Made by a program: the position numbers and the translations under genes
The notes under the pieces: model-generated
Told to the model about the DNA's origin: nothing
Seen by the model: only the letters and a program-made list of their open reading frames with translations
Databases searched by the model: none
Part shown: in pieces, positions 1 to 9,515 of the stretch
Layout: each line of letters starts with the position of its first letter
Numbering within the stretch: the first letter of the stretch is position 1
Assembly: GCA_905479625.1 (NCBI GenBank)
Contig: CAJQNF010000045.1
Span: 1 to 64,000, forward strand
Length of the DNA stretch: 64,000 nucleotides
Direction of reading: 5' to 3'
From: an uncultured Flavobacteriaceae bacterium
GTDB taxonomy: Bacteria > Bacteroidota > Bacteroidia > Flavobacteriales > Flavobacteriaceae

Positions 1-303
1 GAATTTGAATTTACCCTGATCAATACTTATAATAAAAATATTACTTTTGACCAGGTTCATTTTTATGGTGTTTTTCAAGGTTATAAAAATAAGATTCTAG
101 CGAAAGTTCCATTGAAAATAAGTAATGTAAAGAGTTTAAAGCCGAATGAACAAATTGTTTTTAAAGCGGTTTTTGAAGCTCCAAAACTTAGTGAAACTGA
201 AGCAATCACATTTAGAGTGGCACTTGAATTTTATGACTTGCTGGAAGGGTTTCAAGGAAATAAAGTTCCTGTAGAGGTGATAAATCAAATCAATAACGAA
301 TAA
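1..303 (+). CDS. hypothetical protein, 5' truncated by window edge
   Basis: Frame 1 is open from base 1 (EFEFTLINTYNKNITFDQVHFYG...) into the ORF reported at 112..303; no family recognised. Confidence 0.6.
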   Translation, partial: EFEFTLINTYNKNITFDQVHFYGVFQGYKNKILAKVPLKISNVKSLKPNEQIVFKAVFEAPKLSETEAITFRVALEFYDLLEGFQGNKVPVEVINQINNE

Positions 304-309
304 AATATC

Positions 310-972
310 ATGTTTGAGGGCATAGAAAAAATATCGGTAACTAGTGATTGGATCACATTGATCTTTATGACTGTTTTGATCCTGATTGCTATTCTTCAAT
401 TTAATTTCACAGAGCGTTTTTCCAAACTTTTCTCTCTGGTTTATTCAGAAAAATACTACACCGATTATATAAAAACTCGCCCCTTGATTTTCAATTGGTT
501 CCATGTTATTTTCTTTTTTATCATTATTTTTAACATTTCACTAAGTGTTTATTTTACAATAAATGCCTTTTCTATTTCAGATATTACAGGGCAGTTTTAC
601 CTCTATTTTCAAATCTTAATCATGACGCTGGGCTATTTCAGTCTGAGGTATTTTGTGGGCTACTTACTTGGAAATATTTTTGAATTAGAAGAGGGTCAAA
701 ATTATTTTACATTTCTCAAAATGAGTAATTTAGCTTTAATTTCTGTTTTGATATTTCCTTTGCTTATTCTGACTAATTACAGTGTGGGCTTTTTTCATAA
801 GTTTTTGATAACTTTCAGCATTGTGGCCTTTCTAGCTATTGCTTTATTTCGTTACTTTGTTTTGATCAAAAATGAAAAACTTAGTTTTAACAATTTGTTC
901 TATTTATTTTTGTACCTTTGCGCCCTTGAATTAAGCCCCTTTATAGTTATTTATAAACTGTTTGTTGAATAA
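310..972 (+). CDS. DUF4271-like multi-pass membrane protein
   Basis: 220 aa, several hydrophobic helices; directly upstream of hemD as is common in Flavobacteriia. Confidence 0.65.
   Translation: MFEGIEKISVTSDWITLIFMTVLILIAILQFNFTERFSKLFSLVYSEKYYTDYIKTRPLIFNWFHVIFFFIIIFNISLSVYFTINAFSISDITGQFYLYFQILIMTLGYFSLRYFVGYLLGNIFELEEGQNYFTFLKMSNLALISVLIFPLLILTNYSVGFFHKFLITFSIVAFLAIALFRYFVLIKNEKLSFNNLFYLFLYLCALELSPFIVIYKLFVE
913..920 (+). promoter_or_regulatory. -7 promoter element TACCTTTG upstream of hemD
   Basis: Perfect match to Bacteroidota TAnnTTTG; a TTTG lies about 20 bp upstream; sits inside the 3' end of the preceding ORF. Confidence 0.6.
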
Positions 973-983
973 AACAAAATTAT

Positions 984-1727
984 ATGAAAGTAAAAACTAT
1001 ACTCGTTTCGCAACCCGCTCCAAAGGCAGAACAATCACCTTATTTCGATTTGATGAACAAACAAAAAGTGAAAATAGATTTTCGCTCGTTTATTCATGTA
1101 GAAGGAGAATCTTCAAGAGAGGTAAGAAATCAGAAAATAGATTTTTTAAGTTTTTCCGCAGTAATTTTTACAAGTAGAAATGCAGTCGATCACTACTTTA
1201 GATTGGCGGATGAAATGAGGGTTGTCGTTCCTGACGAAATGAAATATTTTTGTCTTTCTGAAGCGGTGGCTTTTTATTTACAGAAATATGTGGTTTACAG
1301 AAAGCGAAAGATCTACGTAGGTACAAGAACCTTTGATGATTTAATGCCATTGATCAAGAAACATAAATCTGAAAAATTCCTTTTACCTAGCTCTGACAAG
1401 GTAAAACAGACAATGATCGATAACATGGAAAGCCTTAAGGTGGAATGGAAAAGAGCTGTATTATTCAAAACGGTTGTTAGTGATCTTTCTGATCTTGAAG
1501 ACGTGTTTTATGATGTTTTGGTTTTCTTTAGTCCAAGTGGTATAAAATCTCTATTTGAAAACTTTCCAACTTTTGAACAAAAAGCTACCAGAATTGCTGT
1601 TTTTGGAAATTCAACAGTAAGAGCAGCTGAAGAAGCTGGTCTTCAAATTGATATCGCTGCTCCATCAAAGGAAACTCCTTCGATGACAATGGCTCTTGAA
1701 AAATATATTAGAGAGGTCAACAAATAA
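984..1727 (+). CDS. hemD: uroporphyrinogen-III synthase
   Basis: 247 aa; HemD-like features (AVIFTSRNAVDHYF, FFSPSGIKSLFENF, AVFGNSTVRAAEEAG). Confidence 0.85.
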   Translation: MKVKTILVSQPAPKAEQSPYFDLMNKQKVKIDFRSFIHVEGESSREVRNQKIDFLSFSAVIFTSRNAVDHYFRLADEMRVVVPDEMKYFCLSEAVAFYLQKYVVYRKRKIYVGTRTFDDLMPLIKKHKSEKFLLPSSDKVKQTMIDNMESLKVEWKRAVLFKTVVSDLSDLEDVFYDVLVFFSPSGIKSLFENFPTFEQKATRIAVFGNSTVRAAEEAGLQIDIAAPSKETPSMTMALEKYIREVNK

Positions 1728-1742
1728 ACCCTCTTTAAAAAC

Positions 1743-1774
1743 AAAAAAAGCGACTTAATAAGTCGCTTTTTTTG
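1743..1774. terminator. bidirectional intrinsic terminator between convergent hemD and recA
   Basis: aaaaaaagcgactt-aat-aagtcgcttttttt: stem flanked by A-tract and T-tract. Confidence 0.85.
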
Positions 1775-1793
1775 TTTTCAGGTATATCTTATC

Positions 1794-2798
1794 CTAGTTT
1801 GCTTTGATCACTTCCGTAATCTTAGTTTCCAGTTCGTCAGCAAGTTCAGGATTATCTCCAATGAGTGATTTCACAGCGTCTCTACCCTGGCCTAGCTTGG
1901 TATCTCCGTAACTAAACCATGAGCCACTTTTCTTGATGATCTCCAGTTCAACGCCAAGATCAAGAATCTCTCCAACCTTAGAAACGCCCAAACCATACAT
2001 TATATCAAACTCTGTAGTTTGAAATGGTGGAGCTACTTTGTTCTTCACAACTTTTACTTTTGCTCTGTTTCCAAGTATTTTATCACCATCTTTGATCTGT
2101 GTTCTCCTTCTGATATCCAGTCTTACCGATGCATAAAATTTCAATGCATTTCCTCCGGTTGTTGTTTCCGGATTACCGAACATCACTCCTATTTTTTCTC
2201 TTAATTGATTGATAAAGATTACCGTACAATTTGTCTTATTGATAGTACCCGTTAGCTTTCTAAGAGCCTGTGACATCAAACGAGCATGTAAGCCCATCTT
2301 AGAATCACCCATTTCTCCTTCGATTTCACTTTTTGGTGTCAAGGCAGCAACTGAGTCAATAACTACGATATCAACAGCACCAGAACTGATCAAGTTATCG
2401 GCAATTTCTAAAGCTTGTTCCCCATAATCAGGTTGAGATATGATTAAATTATCAATATCTACACCTAAATTATTGGCATAAAAACGATCAAAAGCATGCT
2501 CTGCATCAATAAAAGCTGCAATTCCTCCTGCTTTTTGAGCCTCTGCCATTGCGTGTAAAGCCAATGTCGTTTTCCCTGAAGATTCAGGTCCAAAAATTTC
2601 TACTACCCTTCCTCTTGGATATCCACCAACACCCAAGGCTAAATCTAATCCTAATGAACCAGATGGAATCACTTCTATGTTCTGATAAGGCACATCTCCC
2701 ATCTTCATAACAGAGCCTTTCCCGTAGGTTTTATCAAGTTTATCAAGGGTTAACTGTAATGCTTTTAATTTTGCTGCTTTTTCTTTGTCTTCTGCCAT
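1794..2798 (-). CDS. recA: recombinase RecA
   Basis: 334 aa; Walker [67 protein letters not shown]. Confidence 0.99.
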   Translation of the reverse strand: MAEDKEKAAKLKALQLTLDKLDKTYGKGSVMKMGDVPYQNIEVIPSGSLGLDLALGVGGYPRGRVVEIFGPESSGKTTLALHAMAEAQKAGGIAAFIDAEHAFDRFYANNLGVDIDNLIISQPDYGEQALEIADNLISSGAVDIVVIDSVAALTPKSEIEGEMGDSKMGLHARLMSQALRKLTGTINKTNCTVIFINQLREKIGVMFGNPETTTGGNALKFYASVRLDIRRRTQIKDGDKILGNRAKVKVVKNKVAPPFQTTEFDIMYGLGVSKVGEILDLGVELEIIKKSGSWFSYGDTKLGQGRDAVKSLIGDNPELADELETKITEVIKAN

Positions 2799-2984
2799 AA
2801 TCGAACTAAATATTTTTCTTTTTATTTGATAATTGTACGGTAGCTAAAATAGGAATTTTTACGGGTATTAATTCCTTATATGAGTAACATAATTATTAAC
2901 AATTTGATACCAATACATAGCGTTTTTTCAAACTCGCCAACTATTTATAAAAAAAACTGACTAAGGTCAACAATTATAAAGCCT

Positions 2985-3926
2985 TTATCGAATTTTAGAA
3001 GGACTTATACCGAAATGTTTCTTGAAATCAACAGAAAATTGGCCCATATGGTGAAACCCATATTTAATTGCAACATCAGAAACCCTGATCTTACGGCCCT
3101 TTAATTTGATCAATTCTTTTTTTACCGAGTCAAGATGGATTGCTTTTATATAAGCGCTAGGATTTACCTGAAACTTTTCTAAAAACGCATATTCAAGTGT
3201 TCTTTCACTTACTTGAGCGACTTTACATAACTCCTTAACAGACAATAACCTGTTTTTGTTATCCTTAATATGGTTTATAGACCTTTTTAAGGCTATATCT
3301 CTCTTTCTTAACCCCCTCGACCTGCTAATATTCTCAGTTCGGTTGAGGTATTTTAGTATTTTAAACAACAATTCATCCACCATAATTTTTTCTACCTCCT
3401 TAGATACGGAAGAACTATCCATTTTATGATTCTTGGCATAGTCAAGCAACATACTTGCATCCCTCCAGAAGCCCTGTAAGAAAGAAGCCTCTAAATTCAA
3501 ATATTTTTCTGTTTTTGTGAAAATCTTTTCTGCATGACCAAAGCCATATACATCAATGAGTTCAAATAATTTTTTTTCCGAAATTGATAAAACATATACA
3601 TCAAAATTATCATAGGAAACAGACTCTAAGATACGATTTCGAGGAAAAACGAGTAGTTGACCACTATCAACATCTTTATGCAACCAATTATAGTTTACCC
3701 CTATACTGGCTGGTAAAACAATACTTCTAAATCCTTTAGGAACCAAACCATTCTGATGAATGGTACCCCCTAGACTTGTTCTGCCAAGTTGAAAGGACTC
3801 ATTTGAATACATGTTCAGGTATGCATTAAAATTATTCTTACTCAATAATTTAAAATCTAGATCCCATCCAACAGCAAACTGTTTAAATTCATCAAAATCC
3901 TTAAATATAGCCTCTATTAAATGCAT
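2985..3926 (-). CDS. AraC-family transcriptional regulator
   Basis: C-terminal double HTH (LLSVKELCKVAQVSERTLEYAFLEKFQVNPSAYIKAIHLDSVKKEL...VSDVAIKYGFHHMGQFSVDFKKHFGISPSKIR). Confidence 0.93.
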   Translation of the reverse strand: MHLIEAIFKDFDEFKQFAVGWDLDFKLLSKNNFNAYLNMYSNESFQLGRTSLGGTIHQNGLVPKGFRSIVLPASIGVNYNWLHKDVDSGQLLVFPRNRILESVSYDNFDVYVLSISEKKLFELIDVYGFGHAEKIFTKTEKYLNLEASFLQGFWRDASMLLDYAKNHKMDSSSVSKEVEKIMVDELLFKILKYLNRTENISRSRGLRKRDIALKRSINHIKDNKNRLLSVKELCKVAQVSERTLEYAFLEKFQVNPSAYIKAIHLDSVKKELIKLKGRKIRVSDVAIKYGFHHMGQFSVDFKKHFGISPSKIR

Positions 3927-3942
3927 TTCAATTATTATTATA
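3892..3942. repeat. 51-bp direct repeat, copy 1 (araC 5' end and upstream)
   Basis: tcaaaatccttaaatatagcctctattaaatgcatttcaattattattata; 47/51 identical by eye to 7213-7263. Confidence 0.85.
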
Positions 3943-4209
3943 GATTTTAAATATACAGTTTTATCTTTTTATTGCGGTTTTTTGATAATTAGTACTTAAA
4001 GAAATAATTATTTTTGGATCACAATTGTGTCCAACAATTTAACTTTAGTATATTATAAATTTCCATCTAAAACCCAATTGATATGTTTAAATCTTACTAT
4101 GCCTCCTTATGGTGGTACTATTCTGTCAAACAGGCTTAATTTCAATAAATTAAAGAGTCTTATTCAAAAGAAGTTGTGTTTCATAAAGGAAGAGCCAACT
4201 CACAAATTG

Positions 4210-4217
4210 TACATTTG
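4210..4217 (+). promoter_or_regulatory. -7 promoter element TACATTTG upstream of sulfatase cluster
   Basis: Perfect TAnnTTTG match. Confidence 0.5.
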
Positions 4218-4226
4218 TTTTTTCCC

Positions 4227-4247
4227 AACAAACAAACAAACAAACAA
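4227..4247 (+). repeat. tetranucleotide microsatellite (about 5 x AAAC/ACAA) in sulfatase leader
   Basis: aacaaacaaacaaacaaacaa. Confidence 0.8.
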
Positions 4248-4318
4248 TGAAAAACCAAAAGAGCAATTTTTATCCAACGCTCAAATAATAATAATTATTA
4301 ATTTAAAATGAGAAAACG

Positions 4319-6034
4319 ATGATTAAAACATATCCAAAACTGCTGCTAGTAGCTTTGCTATTCAGCACTTTTACTTTCAACATTGCAGCCCAAGAAATCA
4401 TCCATGATGCGGAGTATTATATACTTGAAGCCCAGCATGGTCAAAAGTGGGCAGCAGAAGACAAAGGCCTCCAGAAAAAATTGGCTGAGTTAAAAAAGAA
4501 GTATGGCACTCCACCAAACATCGTACACATCATGTGGGATGATATGCCCGTTGGAGAGATTGGTATTCCTGCCTTGCAAAAAAACAGAGGCTTTGAAACA
4601 CCTGTTATGAATAAAATTGCTGAAGAGGGAATTCTTATGACAAGAATGTATACAGAACCATCTTGTACGCCTACCAGAGCTGCGGCAATAACAGGTCGTC
4701 ACGCAGTCAGAAGCGGAATGACCAACGTAGCATTTCCCTATGAATATGGAGGAATTGCGGCTGAAGAAGTCTTTATGGCAGAAGTCCTTTCTGAAGCAGG
4801 ATATGCAACAGCATTTTATGGGAAGGCTCATCTTGGAGACGTAGAAGCGAGCTATTTGCATACGCAAGGATTCGATGAGGCTTTATGGACCCCTTACAAT
4901 CAGGTACCTAGTTTATATGTTAGAAGAGGACAACAGGCCGCGCTTTACCCAACAAGTTTATATCCTGATATGTATCCAAAAGACAAGTACACTTTAGACG
5001 ATGGCTGGATTCCAGATGGATTTGTATGGGCATTAGAAGCTAAAAAAGGAGGTAAAGCTAAGGAATGGGGAAACACTGAAAACGATGACGATTATTACCG
5101 TATAGATCTTGAATGTGTTAAAAGAGCTAAAGCTTTTATGGCGAAAAGTAAAGATGAAAAGAAGCCATTTTATATCGCCTATTGGCCGATGATGCAATCT
5201 TTCCTTGGAAATCAGCCAGGAACACCAAACAATACTACCAGTGGTGCGGCAGTTCAAGAAGGATATGTTAAAGTTGATGGCTATGTTGGCCAAATAATGG
5301 ATGAATTGAAAAGGCTTGGCCTGGAAGAAAATACTCTAGTAGTTCTTATGGCTGATAATGGACCAATGACCCATAATGGCCCTCCAGGTTTTATTGAGCA
5401 TATATACCGTGGTGGTAAAGGAGATTTCACTGAAGGTGCTGTTCGTGTGCCTGCCATAGTAAAATGGAAAGGCGTTATTGAAGAAGGTCAAATCGTTGGT
5501 GATATGGTGCACGTTACTGATTTGTTTACAACCTTTGCCAATATTGGCGGAGCCAAAAAACACATCCCAACGGATAGAATTATTGATGGTTTAGATCAAA
5601 CTTCACTTTTTTTAAATGGAGATGGATTCGGTAGAAGAGATTATGTATTCATATACACAGGACCACACCATGCCGCAACTGTAAAAGGGAGGTTTAAACG
5701 TCATTGGATGGGTGAATTACCTGGATTAAGTGGCGCAGCTTTTTATGATTTATACAATGACCCAAGAGAAGTAAATGGGAAAATGTTACCTGGGTTTACA
5801 ACCAAGGGAATGTTTATGGAGATGAAGATTCGACATGAATTATGGAAACAAAAATACCCAGACAGACCTCAAACACGTGATTTTCCATTTAAAGGTTTAG
5901 ATAATCCTTCTCCAAAGGTAAAGGCGGCTTCTGAACCAAGGATTGATCCAAAGGATTTACCTTTCGATCCAAGAGAATTTATTAAAGCACTTCCTGAATG
6001 GGAAGATACCGAGCAACTTTGGTATGATAACTAA
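4319..6034 (+). CDS. secreted arylsulfatase (formylglycine-dependent sulfatase family)
   Basis: Signal peptide; PPNIVHIMWDD metal-site start; SCTPTRAAAITGR sulfatase signature C-x-P-x-R; ADNGPMTHNGPPG. Confidence 0.95.
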   Translation: MIKTYPKLLLVALLFSTFTFNIAAQEIIHDAEYYILEAQHGQKWAAEDKGLQKKLAELKKKYGTPPNIVHIMWDDMPVGEIGIPALQKNRGFETPVMNKIAEEGILMTRMYTEPSCTPTRAAAITGRHAVRSGMTNVAFPYEYGGIAAEEVFMAEVLSEAGYATAFYGKAHLGDVEASYLHTQGFDEALWTPYNQVPSLYVRRGQQAALYPTSLYPDMYPKDKYTLDDGWIPDGFVWALEAKKGGKAKEWGNTENDDDYYRIDLECVKRAKAFMAKSKDEKKPFYIAYWPMMQSFLGNQPGTPNNTTSGAAVQEGYVKVDGYVGQIMDELKRLGLEENTLVVLMADNGPMTHNGPPGFIEHIYRGGKGDFTEGAVRVPAIVKWKGVIEEGQIVGDMVHVTDLFTTFANIGGAKKHIPTDRIIDGLDQTSLFLNGDGFGRRDYVFIYTGPHHAATVKGRFKRHWMGELPGLSGAAFYDLYNDPREVNGKMLPGFTTKGMFMEMKIRHELWKQKYPDRPQTRDFPFKGLDNPSPKVKAASEPRIDPKDLPFDPREFIKALPEWEDTEQLWYDN

Positions 6035-6090
6035 TAATGGCATTATGGCTCGTATAAAATATATACGGGCCTATTAATTTTTTACAGAAT

Positions 6091-7212
6091 ATGTATAGAA
6101 AATTTTTGACACTATTTATCATTGGCTTTGCACTGATTTCCATTGGGTGTTCCAATGAAAAAAAAATAGACCAACCAGATCAGAATACTGGTGATAAGAT
6201 CATATTAAAAGTTGCAGGTTATGACCTTGACCGAGTAAAAGGCATTTTCACTGGGAAAGTAGAAATTGAAAATTGTGAAATCGAATTTCACAAGGTTGGA
6301 ATTGGCGATGCAAATACGGCAGCTTTTAGTGGAGCCAACACTTATGATGTAACCGAGATAGGCCTAAACCCTTATATGTTAGCTTACGCCAATAATAATT
6401 TTAGAGAATATACCTTAATTCCAATTTTTCCATTACGAGCCTTCAGACATAAAAGCATTTTCATTCACAGTGAAAAAGAAATTAAAAACCCTGAAGATTT
6501 AAAGGGTAAAAAAATTGGTACTCCTGGTTATTCTTCCACATCCCTTACATGGATAAGAGGAATTTTAAAAGACGAGTACGGAGTAAATCCTGAAGATATT
6601 CATTGGGTACTCTCCAATGAAGACTCCTCTTCCGATGCTGCAGGAAAAATTTCAGAAGAAGAACAAGTTGTTCCGAATGATGTGACAGTATCCATTGGGT
6701 CGTCTGGAAAAGACGAATCTGATTTACTACTATCTGGCGAAGTTGATGCATTGTTTCATGCCGCTGAGCCAAAAGCATATATTCAAGGTAACCCTTTAGT
6801 GACAAGACTTTTCCCCGATTCACGACAAGTTGAAAGAGCTTACTATAAAAAAACAGGCATTTTTCCTATAATGCATGCAGTAGCGATAAAAACAGCGTTG
6901 ATAGAAAAATACCCATGGTTGCCAAAAGCTGTTTTTGAAGCTTATTCAAAAGCAAAATCACAGCATTATACACAACTCAAAAAAGTGGGTTGGGCATATT
7001 CATCCCTACCCTGGTTTGCACAGGAATATGAGGAAACAAGAAAGGTAATGGGAGAAAATTTTTGGCCTTATGGAATTGAAGCCAATCGCAAAACTCTTGA
7101 AACACTTTTTAGGTATTCATTTGAACAGGGTCTTACAAAAAGACAACTCACTGTAGAGGAATTATTTGATAAATCTACACTTGAGTTAGAAGATAAATTG
7201 AGAAATAAGTAG
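6091..7212 (+). CDS. lipoprotein of the 4,5-dihydroxyphthalate decarboxylase-like / periplasmic-binding-fold family
   Basis: Lipobox ISIGC; family-like motifs PLRAFRHKSIFIH, WIRGILKDEYGVNPEDIHWV, AYYKKTGIFPIMHAVAI, FWPYGIEANRKTLE, EQGLTKRQLTVEELF. Confidence 0.75.
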   Translation: MYRKFLTLFIIGFALISIGCSNEKKIDQPDQNTGDKIILKVAGYDLDRVKGIFTGKVEIENCEIEFHKVGIGDANTAAFSGANTYDVTEIGLNPYMLAYANNNFREYTLIPIFPLRAFRHKSIFIHSEKEIKNPEDLKGKKIGTPGYSSTSLTWIRGILKDEYGVNPEDIHWVLSNEDSSSDAAGKISEEEQVVPNDVTVSIGSSGKDESDLLLSGEVDALFHAAEPKAYIQGNPLVTRLFPDSRQVERAYYKKTGIFPIMHAVAIKTALIEKYPWLPKAVFEAYSKAKSQHYTQLKKVGWAYSSLPWFAQEYEETRKVMGENFWPYGIEANRKTLETLFRYSFEQGLTKRQLTVEELFDKSTLELEDKLRNK

Positions 7213-7263
7213 TCAAAATCATTAAATATAGCCTATATTAAATGCATTCCAATTGTTATTATA
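7213..7263. repeat. 51-bp direct repeat, copy 2 (degenerate araC 5' fragment)
   Basis: tcaaaatcattaaatatagcctatattaaatgcattccaattgttattata; reverse strand reads M-H-L-I-stop, so the copied araC start is non-functional. Confidence 0.85.
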
Positions 7264-7283
7264 ATCTCTTTTAAGCACGAATT

Positions 7284-8117
7284 ATGAAATTATCATGTTT
7301 TAAAATCGTTCTCTTATGTTGTTTGTTGTTTTCATTAGTCACATATGGTCAAGAAGCTGAACAACCTGAAAATACATCTGCCGAATCGGAAGAAGCTAAA
7401 CTTGCCAAGGCTACCCAGAATCCGGTTGCTGACTTGTATAGTTTGCCCTTTCAAAATAACACGACATTTAATGTAGGTCCAAGAGACCGAACTCAAAATG
7501 TATTGAATATCCAACCTGTTATTCCAATTGGTTTGAGTGAGGGTATTAACCTTATTAACAGGGTAATAATACCAGTTGTAACGCAACCTTATGGAGATAA
7601 TGGAATTAATTCATCCACAGGAATAGGAGACATAAGTTATACAGCCTGGTTATCTCCAACTAAAGCATCGAAAATCATGTGGGGAGTTGGACCTGCTCTT
7701 CAAATACCCACCTCATCATCAGCTGATGAATTCGGATCCAGAGAATTTGGAATTGGGCCCTCAATTGTGGCCCTTACGATCATAGATAAATGGGTAGCTG
7801 GTGTTGTGCTAAATAATATTTGGACTTTTGGAGATATAAGCGAGAATAAGTTCCTTTTTCAATATTTTGTCAATTATAATTTACCCAAAGCCGTTTATCT
7901 CGTTTCTGCACCTATTTTGACTGCTAATTGGAATGCTAATAACAGTGAACAGTGGATTGTTCCTTTTGGAGGAGGAATTGGTAAAGTTTTTAAATTAGGT
8001 AAACTGCCTATTAATGTAAATGCCCAAGGTTATTATAATGCTGTTAAACCCGATGGATGGGGTGACTGGCAAATGAGGGTCCAAGCGCAACTAATATTTC
8101 CAAAAAAATCCAAATAA
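7284..8117 (+). CDS. outer-membrane channel/transporter-like protein (Phenol_MetA_deg / neuromedin-U-like annotation class)
   Basis: Signal peptide; beta-barrel-like alternation; GPRDRTQNVLNIQPVIPIGL...INRVIIPV, GIGDISYTAWLSP, WGVGPALQIPT. Confidence 0.65.
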   Translation: MKLSCFKIVLLCCLLFSLVTYGQEAEQPENTSAESEEAKLAKATQNPVADLYSLPFQNNTTFNVGPRDRTQNVLNIQPVIPIGLSEGINLINRVIIPVVTQPYGDNGINSSTGIGDISYTAWLSPTKASKIMWGVGPALQIPTSSSADEFGSREFGIGPSIVALTIIDKWVAGVVLNNIWTFGDISENKFLFQYFVNYNLPKAVYLVSAPILTANWNANNSEQWIVPFGGGIGKVFKLGKLPINVNAQGYYNAVKPDGWGDWQMRVQAQLIFPKKSK

Positions 8118-8147
8118 ATCATTCTGACGGATCTATTTTAAAATATT

Positions 8148-8591
8148 CTAGCTTTTCATCATATACATATGCGGAATTCCATCTTCCATATATTCATGTC
8201 CGGTCGAAACAAATCCCAGAGATTCGTAAAATTTTTTTAAATATTGCTGAGCACCAATTCGAATCGTTTTGGTTTTAAACAATGATTCTATTTCTTTAAT
8301 TGATCTTGACATTAATTCGAACCCAAGGCCGTCTTTTCTAAAATCTTGATGCACCACTACCCTTCCTATCGCGGCTTCATCATAATAGTCACCTGGGGCA
8401 AATAATCTGGTATATGCAACTGTTTTTCCTTGATCAGTTGTTGCAAATAAGTGATAGGCTATTTCATCCTTACCATCTAAATCTAAATAAGGACAATCTT
8501 GTTCAACTACAAAAATATCCAGACGTAATTGAATAAAATCATGAAACTCAGAAACAGTTAATTCATCAAAGCTTTTAAGCGTCCAATTCAT
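8148..8591 (-). CDS. ElaA-like GNAT acetyltransferase
   Basis: 147 aa; LRLDIFVVEQDCPYLDLDGKDEIAYHL, AIGRVVVHQDFRKDGLGFELM. Confidence 0.88.
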   Translation of the reverse strand: MNWTLKSFDELTVSEFHDFIQLRLDIFVVEQDCPYLDLDGKDEIAYHLFATTDQGKTVAYTRLFAPGDYYDEAAIGRVVVHQDFRKDGLGFELMSRSIKEIESLFKTKTIRIGAQQYLKKFYESLGFVSTGHEYMEDGIPHMYMMKS

Positions 8592-8600
8592 ACATTTTTA

Positions 8601-9509
8601 TTAATCCTGAATAATAAAATCTTTGTGATCATCTCGCTCAAACTCAGGTTGAAGATTGGAATGATAGATATGAAACCTCTCCTTTAAAATATGTTCTACT
8701 TTAGCGCAAATCATATCAAATTCAGAAAGCTTTATATCTTTATTAAACTCTATATGTGCCTCAAAATGAACTTCATGATCATTTAACTGCCAGATATGAA
8801 CATGATGTATATTTTCTATTTCAGGAACCGCAATTATTTCGTCCTGAATTGCCTTTATCTCTAGTCCTTTAGGAGCAAAGAGCATTAAAATTTTTAAAGA
8901 ATCTAAAAAAATACTCCAGCTCATAAATAAAAGATAAATGGAGATAAGAATGGTAAGAATAGCATCTAACCAATAGATCTGATAATATTTCATAAAAATA
9001 CCTCCAATCATAACAACTACAGAGGTCAGCATATCTGTGATAAGATGTAAATATGCTGATTTCATATTCAAATTATGGTCTGCGTCTTTTTTTAATAAAA
9101 TTACACTTAAACCATTTCCTAGAATAGCAATTAATGCCAACCAAATCACTAAATCACTTCCAATTTCGGTCGGGTGGTTCAATCTTTTTACTGCTTCAAT
9201 TCCTAAAACTACAGCAATAATAATCAAGGTAGTTGAATTGATAAATGCTGCTATGATTTCTGCTCTCTTAAAGCCAAAAGTTTGATGTAGAGTTTGTTTT
9301 TTATTGTTACTCAATAAATTTGCTGTGTAGCTTATAATCAAGGAAATTACATCAGATAAATTATGCACGGCATCTGATATTAATGCTAAGCTTCCTGAAA
9401 TAATTCCTCCAATAATCTGGGATGCAGTTATAATGGTATTAAGAATTATTGAAAACAATAACCTGTTTCCAGATAGCTGGCCATGTTGATGTGAATGTTG
9501 ATGACCCAT
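8601..9509 (-). CDS. cation diffusion facilitator (CzcD/ZitB-like)
   Basis: His-rich N-terminus, six TM pattern, LISDAVHNLSDVISL, LHLITDMLTSVVV. Confidence 0.93.
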   Translation of the reverse strand: MGHQHSHQHGQLSGNRLLFSIILNTIITASQIIGGIISGSLALISDAVHNLSDVISLIISYTANLLSNNKKQTLHQTFGFKRAEIIAAFINSTTLIIIAVVLGIEAVKRLNHPTEIGSDLVIWLALIAILGNGLSVILLKKDADHNLNMKSAYLHLITDMLTSVVVMIGGIFMKYYQIYWLDAILTILISIYLLFMSWSIFLDSLKILMLFAPKGLEIKAIQDEIIAVPEIENIHHVHIWQLNDHEVHFEAHIEFNKDIKLSEFDMICAKVEHILKERFHIYHSNLQPEFERDDHKDFIIQD

Positions 9510-9515
9510 AACTCT

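Noticed and set aside
136-399. Antisense ORFs opposite strong genes (e.g. 136..399 -, 4490..4867 -, 24905..25375 -, 61725..61943 -)
   Set aside because: Lie entirely opposite well-supported coding sequences and look like mirror-frame artefacts.
962-1177. 71-aa + ORF overlapping the hemD start
   Set aside because: Alternate frame of the clearly coding hemD N-terminus.
4027-4311. 94-aa ORF upstream of the sulfatase
   Set aside because: Low-complexity, AT-driven, contains the TACATTTG promoter and AAAC repeat; no recognisable family.
8310-8330. tRNA T-arm-like 'attcgaacccaa' string
   Set aside because: Inside the ElaA-like coding sequence with no cloverleaf; no tRNA was found in the window.
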